Assembly: GCF_000321225.1 (NCBI RefSeq)
Contig: NW_004450460.1
Coordinates: 2,112,222 to 2,176,221, forward strand
From: Odobenus rosmarus divergens
Taxonomy: Eukaryota > Chordata > Mammalia > Carnivora > Odobenidae
DNA length: 64,000 bases
Direction: 5' to 3'
This document shows, one piece after another, positions 50,105-59,999 of this stretch (the stretch's first letter is position 1; each line of letters begins with the position of its first letter). The notes beneath the pieces were generated by a model. That model did no database searches. It had not been told where the DNA came from and was given only the letters and a program-made list of their open reading frames with translations. A program made the translations under genes and the position numbers.

Positions 50105-50255
50105 CACTCATTCCCATATTCATTCGTTCATTCAGCCAGCATGCACTGCATGCTCCAGGCATCAGTGGTGGGCAAGATCACGGGGGTCCCGGCCCCCAAG
50201 GGCTGTGACCTGTTGGGGAGGACAGACAGGAATCAGGGAAACACAAGTGGGCAAG
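50105..50255 (+). repeat. L2 LINE fragment
   Basis: TATTCATTCGTTCATTCAGC, CATGCTCCAGGCATCAGTGG, CCCAAGGGCTGTGACCTGTT and GGGAGGACAGACAGGAATCA follow the L2 3'-region consensus. Confidence 0.7.
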
Positions 50256-51639
50256 ACAGACTTCTGATAACAATAAGAATGTGGGGGGCTCCGATAGAGG
50301 GGCCTACCGGGGGCCCAAGGGTGTCTCTCAGGCGCTGAGGCCAACATGGCAAGAGGGAGCCAGCCTGACAGAGAACAGGCAGAGGAAAGAGCAGGTTCAA
50401 AAGCCCTGGGTTAGGAATGCAGGGCCTGGGGCCTTTCCCGAAGAGGCCCCAGGCCCTGTCCTCCTGGTTCTTTTGAGGATGTGCTTCTCTCCAGCCTGGC
50501 TCCACCCATGTCTCCTGAGTGCCAGCCAGGTACCCGCAAGGGTCTGCTGCTGTGGGGTGCACGGCCCCGGGGGCGCTTGGGGGTGTGGGTCTCGCTGGAC
50601 TAGCAGGTGCTCAAGTCCATGGTGAAGCCATTTGGTGGGTGCTCCCAGGGAAGCATTCCTGACCTTGTGCCAGAACCCCAAATTCTCTATCCCCTGAGAG
50701 GTCATCCGAATGCCAACCTATATCCATGGGTTGGTTCAACTCGGGAACACCTGAACTCCTGCACCTGCAGATCCTGGGGACCGTCCGCTCCCGTCCACCT
50801 CAGCTCACTGAAGCAGGGAGGTGGGGGTCTCAGGCATCACCACTGGCTGCCTCCTACCCTCCCCCATCCCACTGTGCACCCATCCCTCTGTCCCTCCATC
50901 CCAGGGGCACACCCCATCTGTGCAAGAACCATGGTTGGTGCGGAAGGTTGTACACAGCCATGTGGAACTACAGTAACACGAGATCGACTCCACAGGAGCT
51001 CTCCAGGTGCCTGCCGTGCGCCTGGCCCTGAGTGGGGGGCTGAGGGGATGCAGACAAACAACACACCAGAGTACAAGCGAGGGCAGACAGGGCTGGCACA
51101 ATCAGGGCGGGCTGGGAGCTCGGGCACGGGAGTCACAGCCCAGAACCCATCGGCCCACAGCGGGAGTGGAAGTCAGGTTGAAAACACACCCGAGCCAAGA
51201 GCGGGGCCAAAGCAGACCGCGTGAGCTAGTGTGCTGCTCAGCTTCCAGGGTTGAGCTGGCCTTGCATTCTAGAAGCACCTCTGAGCCTCCAGATCCTGTC
51301 TGCTGTGTTAAAATGTTGCTGCGGTGATGGGGTTGTGGGGGGGCGGGTTTCGTCTGTGTTTGCAGCTGGCTTTGGCCAGGTTTGGCGCCTGGCTTTATCT
51401 CCTATGTTAGGCGATGCTCCGTCTTTCCTGTACACTGGGACACTTTGCATGGGATCCATGTTTGGCGCTTCTTTGGAAATCACCCCCCAAAACTGGGCTT
51501 GAGCCCGTCTGGAGGAGGGGAAGTGACTATCATTTCTTCTCTTCCAGGGGCCTTCAGTTTTTGGGATTTTCTCCTCTGTTAGCCACTTTGGGTAATTTTT
51601 CCTTAAAACGGAATCCATCCCATCAAGCCTTTAGTTTCA
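50256..51639. other. GC-rich intron, no gene recognised
   Basis: Probable further old L2-type sequence near 50300-50600; otherwise unassigned. Confidence 0.4.
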
Positions 51640-52340
51640 TAGGACACGATGTATTCAACTCACTCTACATCTAGAGTTGCTCCCCAGCTCTGTTCCTAAT
51701 TCTTTGTTACTTGCTTAATGTTTATGTGCATTATTGGCTCTCCAAATAACCAGCATTTGGTTTAATGGTTGATTCTGTTTTCATAAAAACTTTTCTGTTC
51801 TGCTAATATCATCGTTTATCCTCTCTTGTTTTTTCTTCACAATTATTTTGTTGTTCTCCCTCTACCTCCTTGAGTTGAAGCTTATCCTTAACCTTTCTGA
51901 TTTTCTAAAATGCTATCAATATTCCTCTGAATACCCTTTTGGCAGCATCCCACGGGTTTCTTTATTTTTTTTTTAAGATTTTATTTATTTATTTGACAGA
52001 GAGAGACACAGCGAGAGCAGGAACACAAGCAGGGGGAGTGGGAGAGGGAGAAGCAGGCTTCCCGCTGAGCAGGGAACCCAGTGCGGGGCTCGATCCCAGG
52101 ACCCCGGGATCATGACCTAAGCCAAAGGCAGACGCTTAACAACTGAGCCACCCAAGTGCCCATCCCACAGGTTTCTATATGTTATAACTCTCGTTGTGGA
52201 TCTTTCCAGATGGATTTAATTGTTATTTTATTTTCTCTTTATCCAAAGCATCATTTAGAACTGCATCTTGTAAAGCTCCTTGGGTATCGGTCTTGTCTCT
52301 CCCTTTTGGTTATTAATGTCCCATTTTACTTCAAAGTATG
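51640..52340 (-). mobile_element. Antisense L1 ORF2 fragment, interrupted by a CanSINE
   Basis: Reverse L1 ORF2-like sequence (TCTCCAAATAACCAGCATTT, CTACCTCCTTGAGTTGAAGC, GGCAGCATCCCACGGGTTTC) that resumes after the SINE at TTTCTATATGTTATAACTCT. Degenerate. Confidence 0.7.
51962..52160 (-). mobile_element. Full-length CanSINE inserted in L1
   Basis: Reverse carnivore tRNA-Lys SINE from TTAAGATTTTATTTATTTAT to GAGCCACCCAAGTGCC. Flanked by a 16-bp target duplication CATCCCACGGGTTTCT (51946-51961) and CATCCCACAGGTTTCT (52161-52176). Confidence 0.95.
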
Positions 52341-53689
52341 GACTTTTGGAAATGCATGGACTATTCCTTGGGGGCCTGAGGAGGTCGTTTCTGTGACCTT
52401 TCTGTGCACATGTGGAGGCTGGTTTGCCGACTGACTTGGACTTGTTCGTGGAGGCACTCAGTTCCTCCACATCCTCATTTTGTTTGTTTGTTTTCCCCAC
52501 TGTGGTTTGTCAGCTTCTGACAAGGGCGCCATAGCTGCCAACAGCATTGTGGATCTCCTGATGACGTGTTGGTTTTGTTTGATCTCTCCCGCTCCGCACT
52601 CCGGGCGCACGTGGGTCCTCCCCACGGATCTGGGCAACGGGCTCTGTTCCTCGCTAGGTTGGCCCCTCTTCCTGTCTCTCTCTCTGGAACCTCAGCCTCT
52701 GGGGCCCTCACCCTTCCCCGCTCACTGCTCATACCCTGCTCCGTCGCCACTTCCTCAGACAGGGTCTTCGATCCCTTTCTGTTTGCAGACGCCCAGCCCT
52801 TCAGCCTCTCCGAGGACATCAGATCTAATCTGAAGGCCAATTCGGCCCACCCTCCTCGGGTGTGAGGTCACCCCTGCAGCGTGGCTCTTGCCCCACAGGG
52901 AGGGTCGGTCTCCCCCGGTGTTTGGTGACTCCTCATCTCAGGAGGTGAGACCCTGTCACTCGGGAGGTGGTTACAATGTGAGCGTTGGAGTCTTAGGCTG
53001 CCTCTGCCTCTCAGCACATGTAAAGGCCTCCTGCAGGGCAGGAATATGGATAGAAAGGTGACCAAGGGCCAGGCGGGGCAAGTCTGGGGGCACACAGTGA
53101 GAATCCTGCACCTTGGATCTTCACACCAGCCCCAACAGAAACTCTGGAAAGGTTTCAGGGGTGGTCATTTTGTGCTCAGAATCATTGCTCTGGCAGCAGG
53201 GGTCAGGGGACACACAGGGGCTGGCCAGGTTGGCTCAGAGGGGATGGGAGGTCATCAGACCTGGGCCAGAACAAAGGAGGACAGGTAGAGAGCCTAGGGG
53301 ACACCAAGGAGGAGTGGTCCGCAGAAGAACCCTGTGAAGGCAGGAATCGTGCTGACTTCCACCCCCATGGCCACCAACAGTGTCCCCTGCCCTTATTGTC
53401 ATTCTAGCCTGTTCATGGTGGCTTCTGAAGTTCTGAGATGGGCCCTGACCACCCTCCCTCACCACCTCCCCCTGGAAGTCCTTGACTGCTCAGAGATGTC
53501 ACCTTCTTGCTCACCTTCATCTCTTTGCCTGTGACACACCCCCTTACCTGGCTGGTCCTTGAGGTGTCCCCTGGAAGGGCACTTCCTCCTGGAGATCCCA
53601 GGCACCTTCCACTGGAACCGTGTCCTTTCCCTGCAAGTGCATATGAGCACTCTGGCCCCAGGGATGTCCCTGACATACTCCCTGGCCCC
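52341..53689. other. Intron, no gene recognised
   Basis: Mixed GC content; no confident repeat or gene. Confidence 0.4.
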
Positions 53690-54127
53690 TCACATGGCAA
53701 AGGAGACTTTGCAGATGCAACCGAGTAAGGGATCTCGAGATGGGAACTACCCTGGCTTGTCTGGATGGGCCCAGTGTCATCACAAGGGTCCTTGTGGGAC
53801 AGAGGAGGTCAGAGGAACAAGAGGGACAGAGGAGGGTCAGAGTCAGAGGAGGGGCTGTGACAATGGAGGCAAAGGCTGGAGAGGAGAGAAGATGCTAGGC
53901 TGCTGGCTGCGAAGGTGGAGGATGGGGCCATGGACCAAGGAAGGCAGCAGTTCTAGAAGCTTGAAAAAGCAGGAAACAGATTTGTTCTTGGAGACTCCAG
54001 AAGGAGCACAGCTCCAAAGACGCCTTGACTTTAGCCTCCCAAGCTCCTGGCCTCCCGAGCTGTAAGTCAGTGTGTGCATCCTCGGTGTGTGGTGACTTGT
54101 CACAGGAGCAGTGGGACTACTGATACA
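53690..54127 (+). mobile_element. MLT1-type MaLR LTR (forward)
   Basis: CACATGGCAAAGGAGACTTT, GCAGATGCAACCGAGTAAGG, GATCTCGAGATGGGAACTAC, TGTCTGGATGGGCCCAGTGT, ATCACAAGGGTCCTTGTGGG, GCAGTTCTAGAAGCTTGAAA and TCCAGAAGGAGCACAGCTCC follow the MLT1 LTR consensus in order, ending GGGACTACTGATACAA. An old solo LTR; no retroviral coding region present. Confidence 0.85.
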
Positions 54128-54640
54128 AGCACCGGCGTGGTGCCAGGCCCTGGGGTATAGCAGCAGACAAGGTGGACCAGACCCTGCCCTCGTGGGGGTT
54201 GTCCTCCAGGAGGTGGGAGAGTGTGGGGACAGCTGTTTAGTTAGAACCATGCTGAGTGCTATAAAGAGAGCTGGGGGGCATATCACAGGGGTTGTGACCC
54301 TGTCTCAAGTTAGCAAAGGCATCCTGTGGAAGCACCCTGTGATCTGAGCATGAAGCATGTGTGGAAATTAGGTAGACTACGCAGAGGGATGCAGAGAGCA
54401 TCCAGACAAGGGGCGGCACATGCAAAGGCCCTGAGGCAGGAGGGAACATGCCTGGCTTGTGGATCTGAGTGGAAGTAGAGGGCTGAGCACAGGCCAAGGG
54501 AGAGAGTGGGGTGAGAGAGGTGAAGTGCCAGACAGCGCTACACCCTGAGGGTCCTCTCAGAGTGAGGACAGTGGGGTACCCCAAAGGATGTAAGGCAACA
54601 GAGCTCTGCATTTATAAGATCACTCTGAAATTCAAGAGGA
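54128..54640 (+). repeat. L2 LINE fragment
   Basis: GTGCCAGGCCCTGGGGTATA, CAGACCCTGCCCTCGTGGGG, GGCACATGCAAAGGCCCTGA, GGCAGGAGGGAACATGCCTG and AAGATCACTCTGAAATTC follow the L2 3' region in order. Confidence 0.75.
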
Positions 54641-54699
54641 TAATGTAATCATTAAGCCAGAACAGGATGCTGTGAAAAAGAAACAAATAGAGAATGAGA

Positions 54700-55580
54700 A
54701 AGAGCCCCTGGAAATGTAAAATAGGCTGCTGAATAAAAAAAAAAAAAAAATTCAGTAACAGTTGAAGTAAATCTCCCAGAAAGTGAAATAAGGACAGAGA
54801 GATGAAAAATAAGAGGGAACATCCAGGAAGCATGGGGTCGACCCAAGGAGACCCACCACCCAACTCCCAGACATTCCAGGAAGGGAGATGGGAGAAGGCT
54901 GGGTGGCGGTGGGGGGATGTAAATGAGAGGAGGGGCCGCCCAAGAACCTGGAGCTAGATAGAGTAACCACCATGTCCTCATGCCCTTCCACCCTGGAACT
55001 CCCAGGAATCTTCCTAAAGAACTGATGGGTGACCTACCAAACCGCTGGCTGGTCCTCAGTAGAGATTTACAGAAACACCTTCAAACTTCTAAAGGAAAAC
55101 TGAATTCTATACCCAGCCAAAGTATCCATCAAGAGCGACGTATTTTCAGACACTCAAGAGTCATAAAATTCTCTTTTCATGCCTTTTCTCCGAAAGTTAT
55201 GAAGAGTGTGCCCCAGCAAAATGTGGGAGAAACCAGAACACAGGAGGCCCTGGAGGTGGGCAGGGAGAAGGCAGGGTGGCCCCAGCCCAGGTGTGAGCAG
55301 TGGACAGCAGCTCCAGGGGAGGCCTCCCAGGAGAATGAGTGGGGTGGGCTCAGAAGTAGACCTGGGGCAGCAGGGCTTCTGAAACAGCAGAGCATCATGG
55401 TGACAAAGGCATTGCTAGAAAACACAGTGGCGAACCATGGACCCTGTGGCTCCAAGGGAACCAAGTACTGGGCACAGATCACTGGACTGAATCAAAATAA
55501 CAGTGAAGCTATACGGGGAAAGGGGAGGCCTGAGAATCATAAAATGGTGTGAGAGTTCCATCCTCATCTCCTGCAAGGAA
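54700..55580 (+). mobile_element. HAL1/L1-like LINE fragment
   Basis: ACTGAATTCTATACCCAGCC, AAAGTATCCATCAAGAGCGA, TATTTTCAGACACTCAAGAG and GTGCCCCAGCAAAATGTGGG resemble the 3' part of an old L1/HAL1 element. An A-run (54735-54750) is flanked by inverted CTGAAT/ATTCAG. No intact ORF. Confidence 0.55.
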
Positions 55581-57194
55581 GGATGTCTAAAGTTGATACA
55601 TGGGGGAATCTCATGGTGTGCATGTTTCTTAAGGCTGATGAGGGAACCACCAAAGGGGAGCCAAGCAGCTGTCCCATGAGTAGGACAGGGCACAACCTGG
55701 GCCCCATGTGCTCCTTCTTCTTCATAAGCTGTACAGTGAGCTTATCCTTTGGGTTACTGAGCCCAGCCACACTCACCCCCATGTAGTTACCTCTTCCCAG
55801 AAGGGCTGCTGTCTGACTGGAACATGATGTGATTGCAAAGGGACAGGGGAGACAGGGGGACAAATGAGGGGCCATGGCCGAGGTCCTGGGAGGGAGAAGG
55901 GAGAGAGGACCAGAAGGGTGGAAGCAAGAGATATTTAGGAACAAAAACCAAGCCTTGAGTGGTGGTTGGGTCAGGGGGAAAGGGAGGGGCATCATCAGGA
56001 AAGCCCACCCCCCAGGCACTGGTTGGCCATGCAGTCGGGGAGGGGAGGCCACTGTGATCCCTAGGCAGGAACACGGCGGGGGATGATGTGATGGGTCTTT
56101 GAGATGCCTGCATGGGAGAGCCCGCCTGCAGTCAGGGCGTGAGGCCCAGAGGAGAGGTCCGACCTGGACATGGACACTGGAGAGCAGTAGGGATGGCACT
56201 TCTGAAGAAGGCGTATGGACAGGGTCACCAGCAAGAGATTGCAGGGGCAAGACAGTGAGCCAGGACTGGACCATCCACGGGCCACAGAAGGACGAGCAGA
56301 TGCTGGAGCACAGGCTGTAGCTGGGGCTCGGGCGTCCCCCAAAGCTCAAGGGAGCTGGCTTCACAAAGGGGTGCCCCATGCCCCCCAGAGGACAGGAGAC
56401 AATGGGTCCACCCCATTGGGTATGGCCACACAGAGCTGTGGAATTTCGTATTTGCTCTGACTCCACTCTGACCTCATTGGACCCTGTGCTGGTTGGGGAT
56501 GTAAATCACACCACCTTGGTCACCAGGCCCCGCATGCTGCCACTTAGGAGGTGCCCCAGAAACTCCCGTGGCCTGAGGGGCCTGGGCGAGGTGGGGGAGC
56601 GTTTGGGACAACAACAGCCAGGAGTCCACAGAAGCCGGCAGAGGGGCCCGATGAGGGGAGCCAAGGGCCCGCTCCACTGTCCACGTGTCGGTTTCTGCGT
56701 GGCGTTGGTGCAGGAGGTGGCATGCTTGACCACAGCCTGGGCCTGAGACAGAGGTCAGATGGACCTGGAGAGGGATATCCTGTGCCCAGAGCCGGTCACA
56801 GAAGAAAAGAGACCTAGAGAGGGTGGGAGCAGCTGTTTCCCTGGGGGGTGTCCGAGGCCAGGCCCACACTGGAGCCTCCCTCCCACTGCAGCCCCAGACA
56901 TCAGGTCCCTGAGCCTGGGCCTGCTGCCCAGCTGCCAGAGCACAGACCTGGACCGGCGGGGAAGGGAGGGAGGGCCTTCCAACCCCACACGTTCTGAGTC
57001 CTCCACCCACCCCAGCTCAGCATCTTTCCAGGGATTCCTGTGGGAGAGCTCCAGGGCCCAGGTGTCAGAAAGAGGCGCTGAGGGGGGCAGGAGCATCTAT
57101 GGGCATCCACTTGCCAGCATCCCTTGGGCACTTGCTGCCAGGAGGCCCCACCCCAAGTGCCTGAAGTTACACCATTGGCGCTTCCTTCTTTGGG
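55581..57194. other. Intron, no gene recognised
   Basis: GC-rich. A 300-codon open frame on the minus strand (55564-56466) has no recognisable domain, low-complexity Pro/Ser-rich composition and no splice partner I can identify, so it is not called as a gene. Confidence 0.5.
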
Positions 57195-57340
57195 TTAGAT
57201 GTTGTCTTCAACAAATATTTTCTGAATGTCTGCTATGTACTAGGCTCTGGGAACATGGGGGAAAGTATGTGGACCTGCCCTTGAGGGAGTAATGTACAAT
57301 GGGGCCACGGACAGTAAACAGACAATTAATTATCTTCTGC
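57195..57340 (+). repeat. L2 LINE fragment
   Basis: TCTTCAACAAATATTTTCTG, AATGTCTGCTATGTACTAGG, CTCTGGGAACATGGGGGAAA, CAGTAAACAGACAATTAATT follow L2. Confidence 0.8.
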
Positions 57341-57370
57341 AGAGAAGGAGGGAATTCTCCCAACACAGTT

Positions 57371-57398
57371 AGTCATTCACACTTCAGTGTGAATGACT
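57371..57398. repeat. Perfect inverted repeat, 13-bp arms, 2-bp centre
   Basis: AGTCATTCACACT at 57371-57383 and its exact reverse complement AGTGTGAATGACT at 57386-57398, separated by TC. Can form a cruciform or hairpin. Stem too short for a microRNA precursor. Confidence 0.9.
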
Positions 57399-57649
57399 TT
57401 TTCCTGTGCTTTCCTCAGTAACGGACTGGACCGGGGTGGCTGTACACTCCAGAGACTGGGGTGCGGGTGGGGGGGGCGGTCAGAGCAGAGAGAAGCAAGG
57501 CAACAACTTCCCACAGAAGCTTCCCTGGCTCCCAAGTTTCCAGGCTGCATCCTGGGGGCCCCCCAGAGGCCCTCCCGGGGACCCACCCCCACCCGGCCTG
57601 GTCTAGGCTCCTCCTGCCCCCCGTACCCTCTCCCTGAGGCCTCACCCTC

Positions 57650-57965
57650 CCCGCCATCCTGGAAACGATTTTGTTGTCTGCGGAGATCATGTGTAACTGC
57701 CTGTGAGTTATAAGTCTCCGGAGCAAGCAGCCTGTTACCTAACCAGGCCTGGCTCATGCCAATGTCTTGAGTAATTATTGGGGGGCGGGGGGCCATCCAG
57801 CCCACAGCAGAACCTCTCCGAGGGAGTGCTATTGTTTTTCATGTCAGCTGCATTTTAAGGCTACATTTCACGTCAGCTGTGACTTGGAAGGAAAGAGGGC
57901 CCGGCCTTTGAAAAATTGAGAAATTGAGACCGGGGTGGTGGAGGGCAGCTTAACCCTTCGGGCCC
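57650..57965. promoter_or_regulatory. Candidate enhancer: SOX-like site and paired GTCAGCTG E-boxes
   Basis: AT-richer island with CTATTGTTT (57829-57837, SOX-like), GTCAGCTG at 57843-57850 and again at 57872-57879 (CAGCTG E-box next to a TGTCA/CGTCA half-site), and GAGTAATTATTGG. The duplicated E-box context is visible; muscle or other enhancer function is inference. Confidence 0.4.
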
Positions 57966-58314
57966 CCAGTGCTCCCCAGCTTCCCAGGGTTGCCTGACAG
58001 AGAGCAGGCTTGTTGGGGATCAGAACCCGTGGCCAGGCCCGGCAGCCGCCACTTGGCAGCGCTGATGGAAACCGCCGTGCGGTTACGCACAGACAGTCAC
58101 GGAAACTCGGGAGGACGGCAGTGTTGGAGGCTGCGCCAGGCCTGGCCTCTGAGCCCTTCCTCCCTCTGCTCCCACGATCAGCGGCCAGGTGCCCACAGTG
58201 TGCAGATGGCTCTGGGGTCGGAGGGAGGCTCGCCCAGCCCACCCGGCCCCGCCACCAGTGGGTCCCCGGGAGCACAGAGAGGGGCGCAGGGCATCTGCTT
58301 CCTCCCCAGATCCA

Positions 58315-58935
58315 TCGACCAGTGGCTCGGGCAACTACCATGTGCCGGGAGCTGCGCCAGGTGCTAGGGAGGCCGCGCAAACCCCTTTCTCAGGAAGCTC
58401 GGCCCAGGGAGGGACCGGCAGGAAGCCCACAAGCGCCAAGGATAGAGCAGCGAGGACCAGGAGGAAGAAAACCCCAGTGAGTGAGCAGTGGGGTCGGTGG
58501 TGGTAGCAGGAACCAAGTGAGGGACTCATGAGCCAGACATGCATCCAGGAGCTGGGGAAGGGCTGCCCCAGCCGTTCTCGGCCCTCCTGACACCTCATGG
58601 TGCTGACGGCCAGGCTCTGACCCCTGCCAGGGCCCTGGGAGCTTCCCGTACTTTCTGATATTAAAGGCTGCACTGACTCATCTGCTTAACTGTTCCCTAC
58701 GTCGTTCAACAAACCTTTACTAAGGGGCCAGGGACATCAGTCCTGAGGTCCAGGGGTGAGGGACAGAGGACTCTGGCGAGTGGGACACAGTGAGAGTGGA
58801 GTGCTGGCAGGGCCAGCTCAGGGCCTAGCAGCCCTCATAAGGAGATGGACTCTGATGGGAAGGTGCAGGGGGTTTGAAGCTCTAAGCCCAGAGGGGACAT
58901 GCTCTGATTCACATGCATCTGAGCTGCCATGTGAA
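58315..58935 (+). repeat. L2-like LINE fragment
   Basis: CTACCATGTGCCGGGAGCTG, CGCCAGGTGCTAGGGAGGCC, and later AAGGAGATGGACTCTGATGG and GGGACATGCTCTGATTCACA resemble successive L2 3' segments. Diverged and possibly several fragments. Confidence 0.6.
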
Positions 58936-59039
58936 TGGGGTAGGGGCACCAGAGGGGGCACAGAGAAACCGTTGGCAGAGGTGACAGACTAGTTTCAGGG
59001 CAAGGGATGGGTCCCAGCTGTTGCCAAGACAATGACACC

Positions 59040-59169
59040 AGTGAAAGTTACTTGGGGATATGCTTCAGCAAAATGAAGGGAAAACCAAAAAAGACAAGCA
59101 TAGGATCCAAGAACCAGGAGAATCCAACACCAAAACGTTGATAGATAGATAGATGATAGATAGATAGAT

Positions 59170-59213
<44 letters not shown>

Positions 59214-59435
59214 TTAGATAGACAGACCAACCAGCCAAGAAAATTCTCAACATGCGGGGGAAAGAAGTTCTAGTATTACAGCTGTTCAGCAGGCCTGAAG
59301 AGCAACCAGTCCTCTAAGGACTGTAGGAAGAAATTTCTAGGAGAAAAAAATAATAAAGCTGATAGATTGCTGGTGTTCTCAACTGAATGAATAGAAGTTT
59401 TACAATTCTGGCAGAAAGTTCAAGAATGAGCTAGT
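59040..59435 (+). repeat. Old LINE-like sequence (L1/HAL1), tentative
   Basis: A-rich, with AATGAAGGGAAAACCAAAAA and similar; interrupted by the GATA array. Confidence 0.4.
59140..59226. repeat. (GATA)n microsatellite
   Basis: About 20 GATA units with two interruptions near 59154 and 59169; the longest pure run is in the second half. Likely polymorphic. Confidence 0.97.
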
Positions 59436-59538
59436 GACAGTCAATCAGTAGAGCATGCAACTCTTGATCTTGGGGTTGTAGGTTCGAGTCCTACATTAGG
59501 TGTAGAGATTACTTAAAAATAAAATCTTAAAAAAAATT
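59434..59538 (+). mobile_element. CanSINE head fragment, tRNA-Lys(CTT)-like
   Basis: CAGTAGAGCATGCAACTCTT, GATCTTGGGGTTGTAGGTTC and GAGTCCTACATTAGGTGTAG, followed by an A-rich AAAAATAAAATCTT tail. The pol III B box GGTTCGAGTCC is intact at 59481-59491, and a CTT sits at the anticodon position (CTCTTGATC), as expected for a tRNA-Lys origin. The 5' acceptor side is lost, so this is not a tRNA gene. Opposite orientation to the other SINEs here. Confidence 0.85.
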
Positions 59539-59677
59539 AAGTAAAACATGAAGGCAATCCCTAACCCCAGGGAAAACAAAAAGTTGTAGTCATAGAAAAC
59601 CACATGACTCAGCTGAAAACCTCATTTATGTAGGCATATAAAGTTACATAATTTTTACACAAAATGCAAAGAGTAAA

Positions 59678-59840
59678 TTTTTTTTTAAAGATTGTATTTA
59701 TTTACTTAGAGCACAGAGGGAGAGGGAGAAGTAGACCCCCACTGAGCACAGAGCCTGACACAGGGCTCCATCCCAGGACCCTGGGATCATGACCTGAGCT
59801 GAAGGCAAACACTTAACCTACCAAGCCACCCAGGGGCCCC
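59678..59840 (-). mobile_element. Older, diverged CanSINE
   Basis: TTTTTTAAAGATTGTATTTA, AGAGGGAGAGGGAGAAGTAG, GGGCTCCATCCCAGGACCCT and GGGATCATGACCTGAGCTGA, ending CCACCCAGGGGCCCC. Shorter and more diverged than the SINEs at 13.6, 17.8 and 52.0 kb; target duplication not clear. Confidence 0.85.
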
Positions 59841-59999
59841 ACTAAATATTTATTTAGTGTAGAACTGCAACATATTGAGAAGATAGGGGAATGGCAAAAG
59901 CAGAGGTTGTGAAAACGAAATCTTAATCTCTCATCTTCCATGTTAGGCAGTCACTAGATAATGCCTAAAACTGCAAAAGCAAAGAATCAGTATAAGCAA

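Noticed and set aside
49355..50338. 327-codon plus-strand open frame
   Set aside because: Composition is low-complexity Pro/Ser/Thr-rich, no domain, and its end overlaps an L2 repeat.
53690..54127. Endogenous retrovirus with genes
   Set aside because: Only LTR sequence of the MaLR type is present; no gag, pol or env-like frame next to it.
55564..56466. 300-codon minus-strand open frame
   Set aside because: No recognisable domain, no splice partner; consistent with random openness in C-rich DNA.
57371..57398. MicroRNA hairpin
   Set aside because: A 13-bp stem with a 2-base loop is far too short for a precursor.
59434..59538. A functional tRNA-Lys gene
   Set aside because: The acceptor stem is missing and an A-rich SINE tail follows; it is a CanSINE head.
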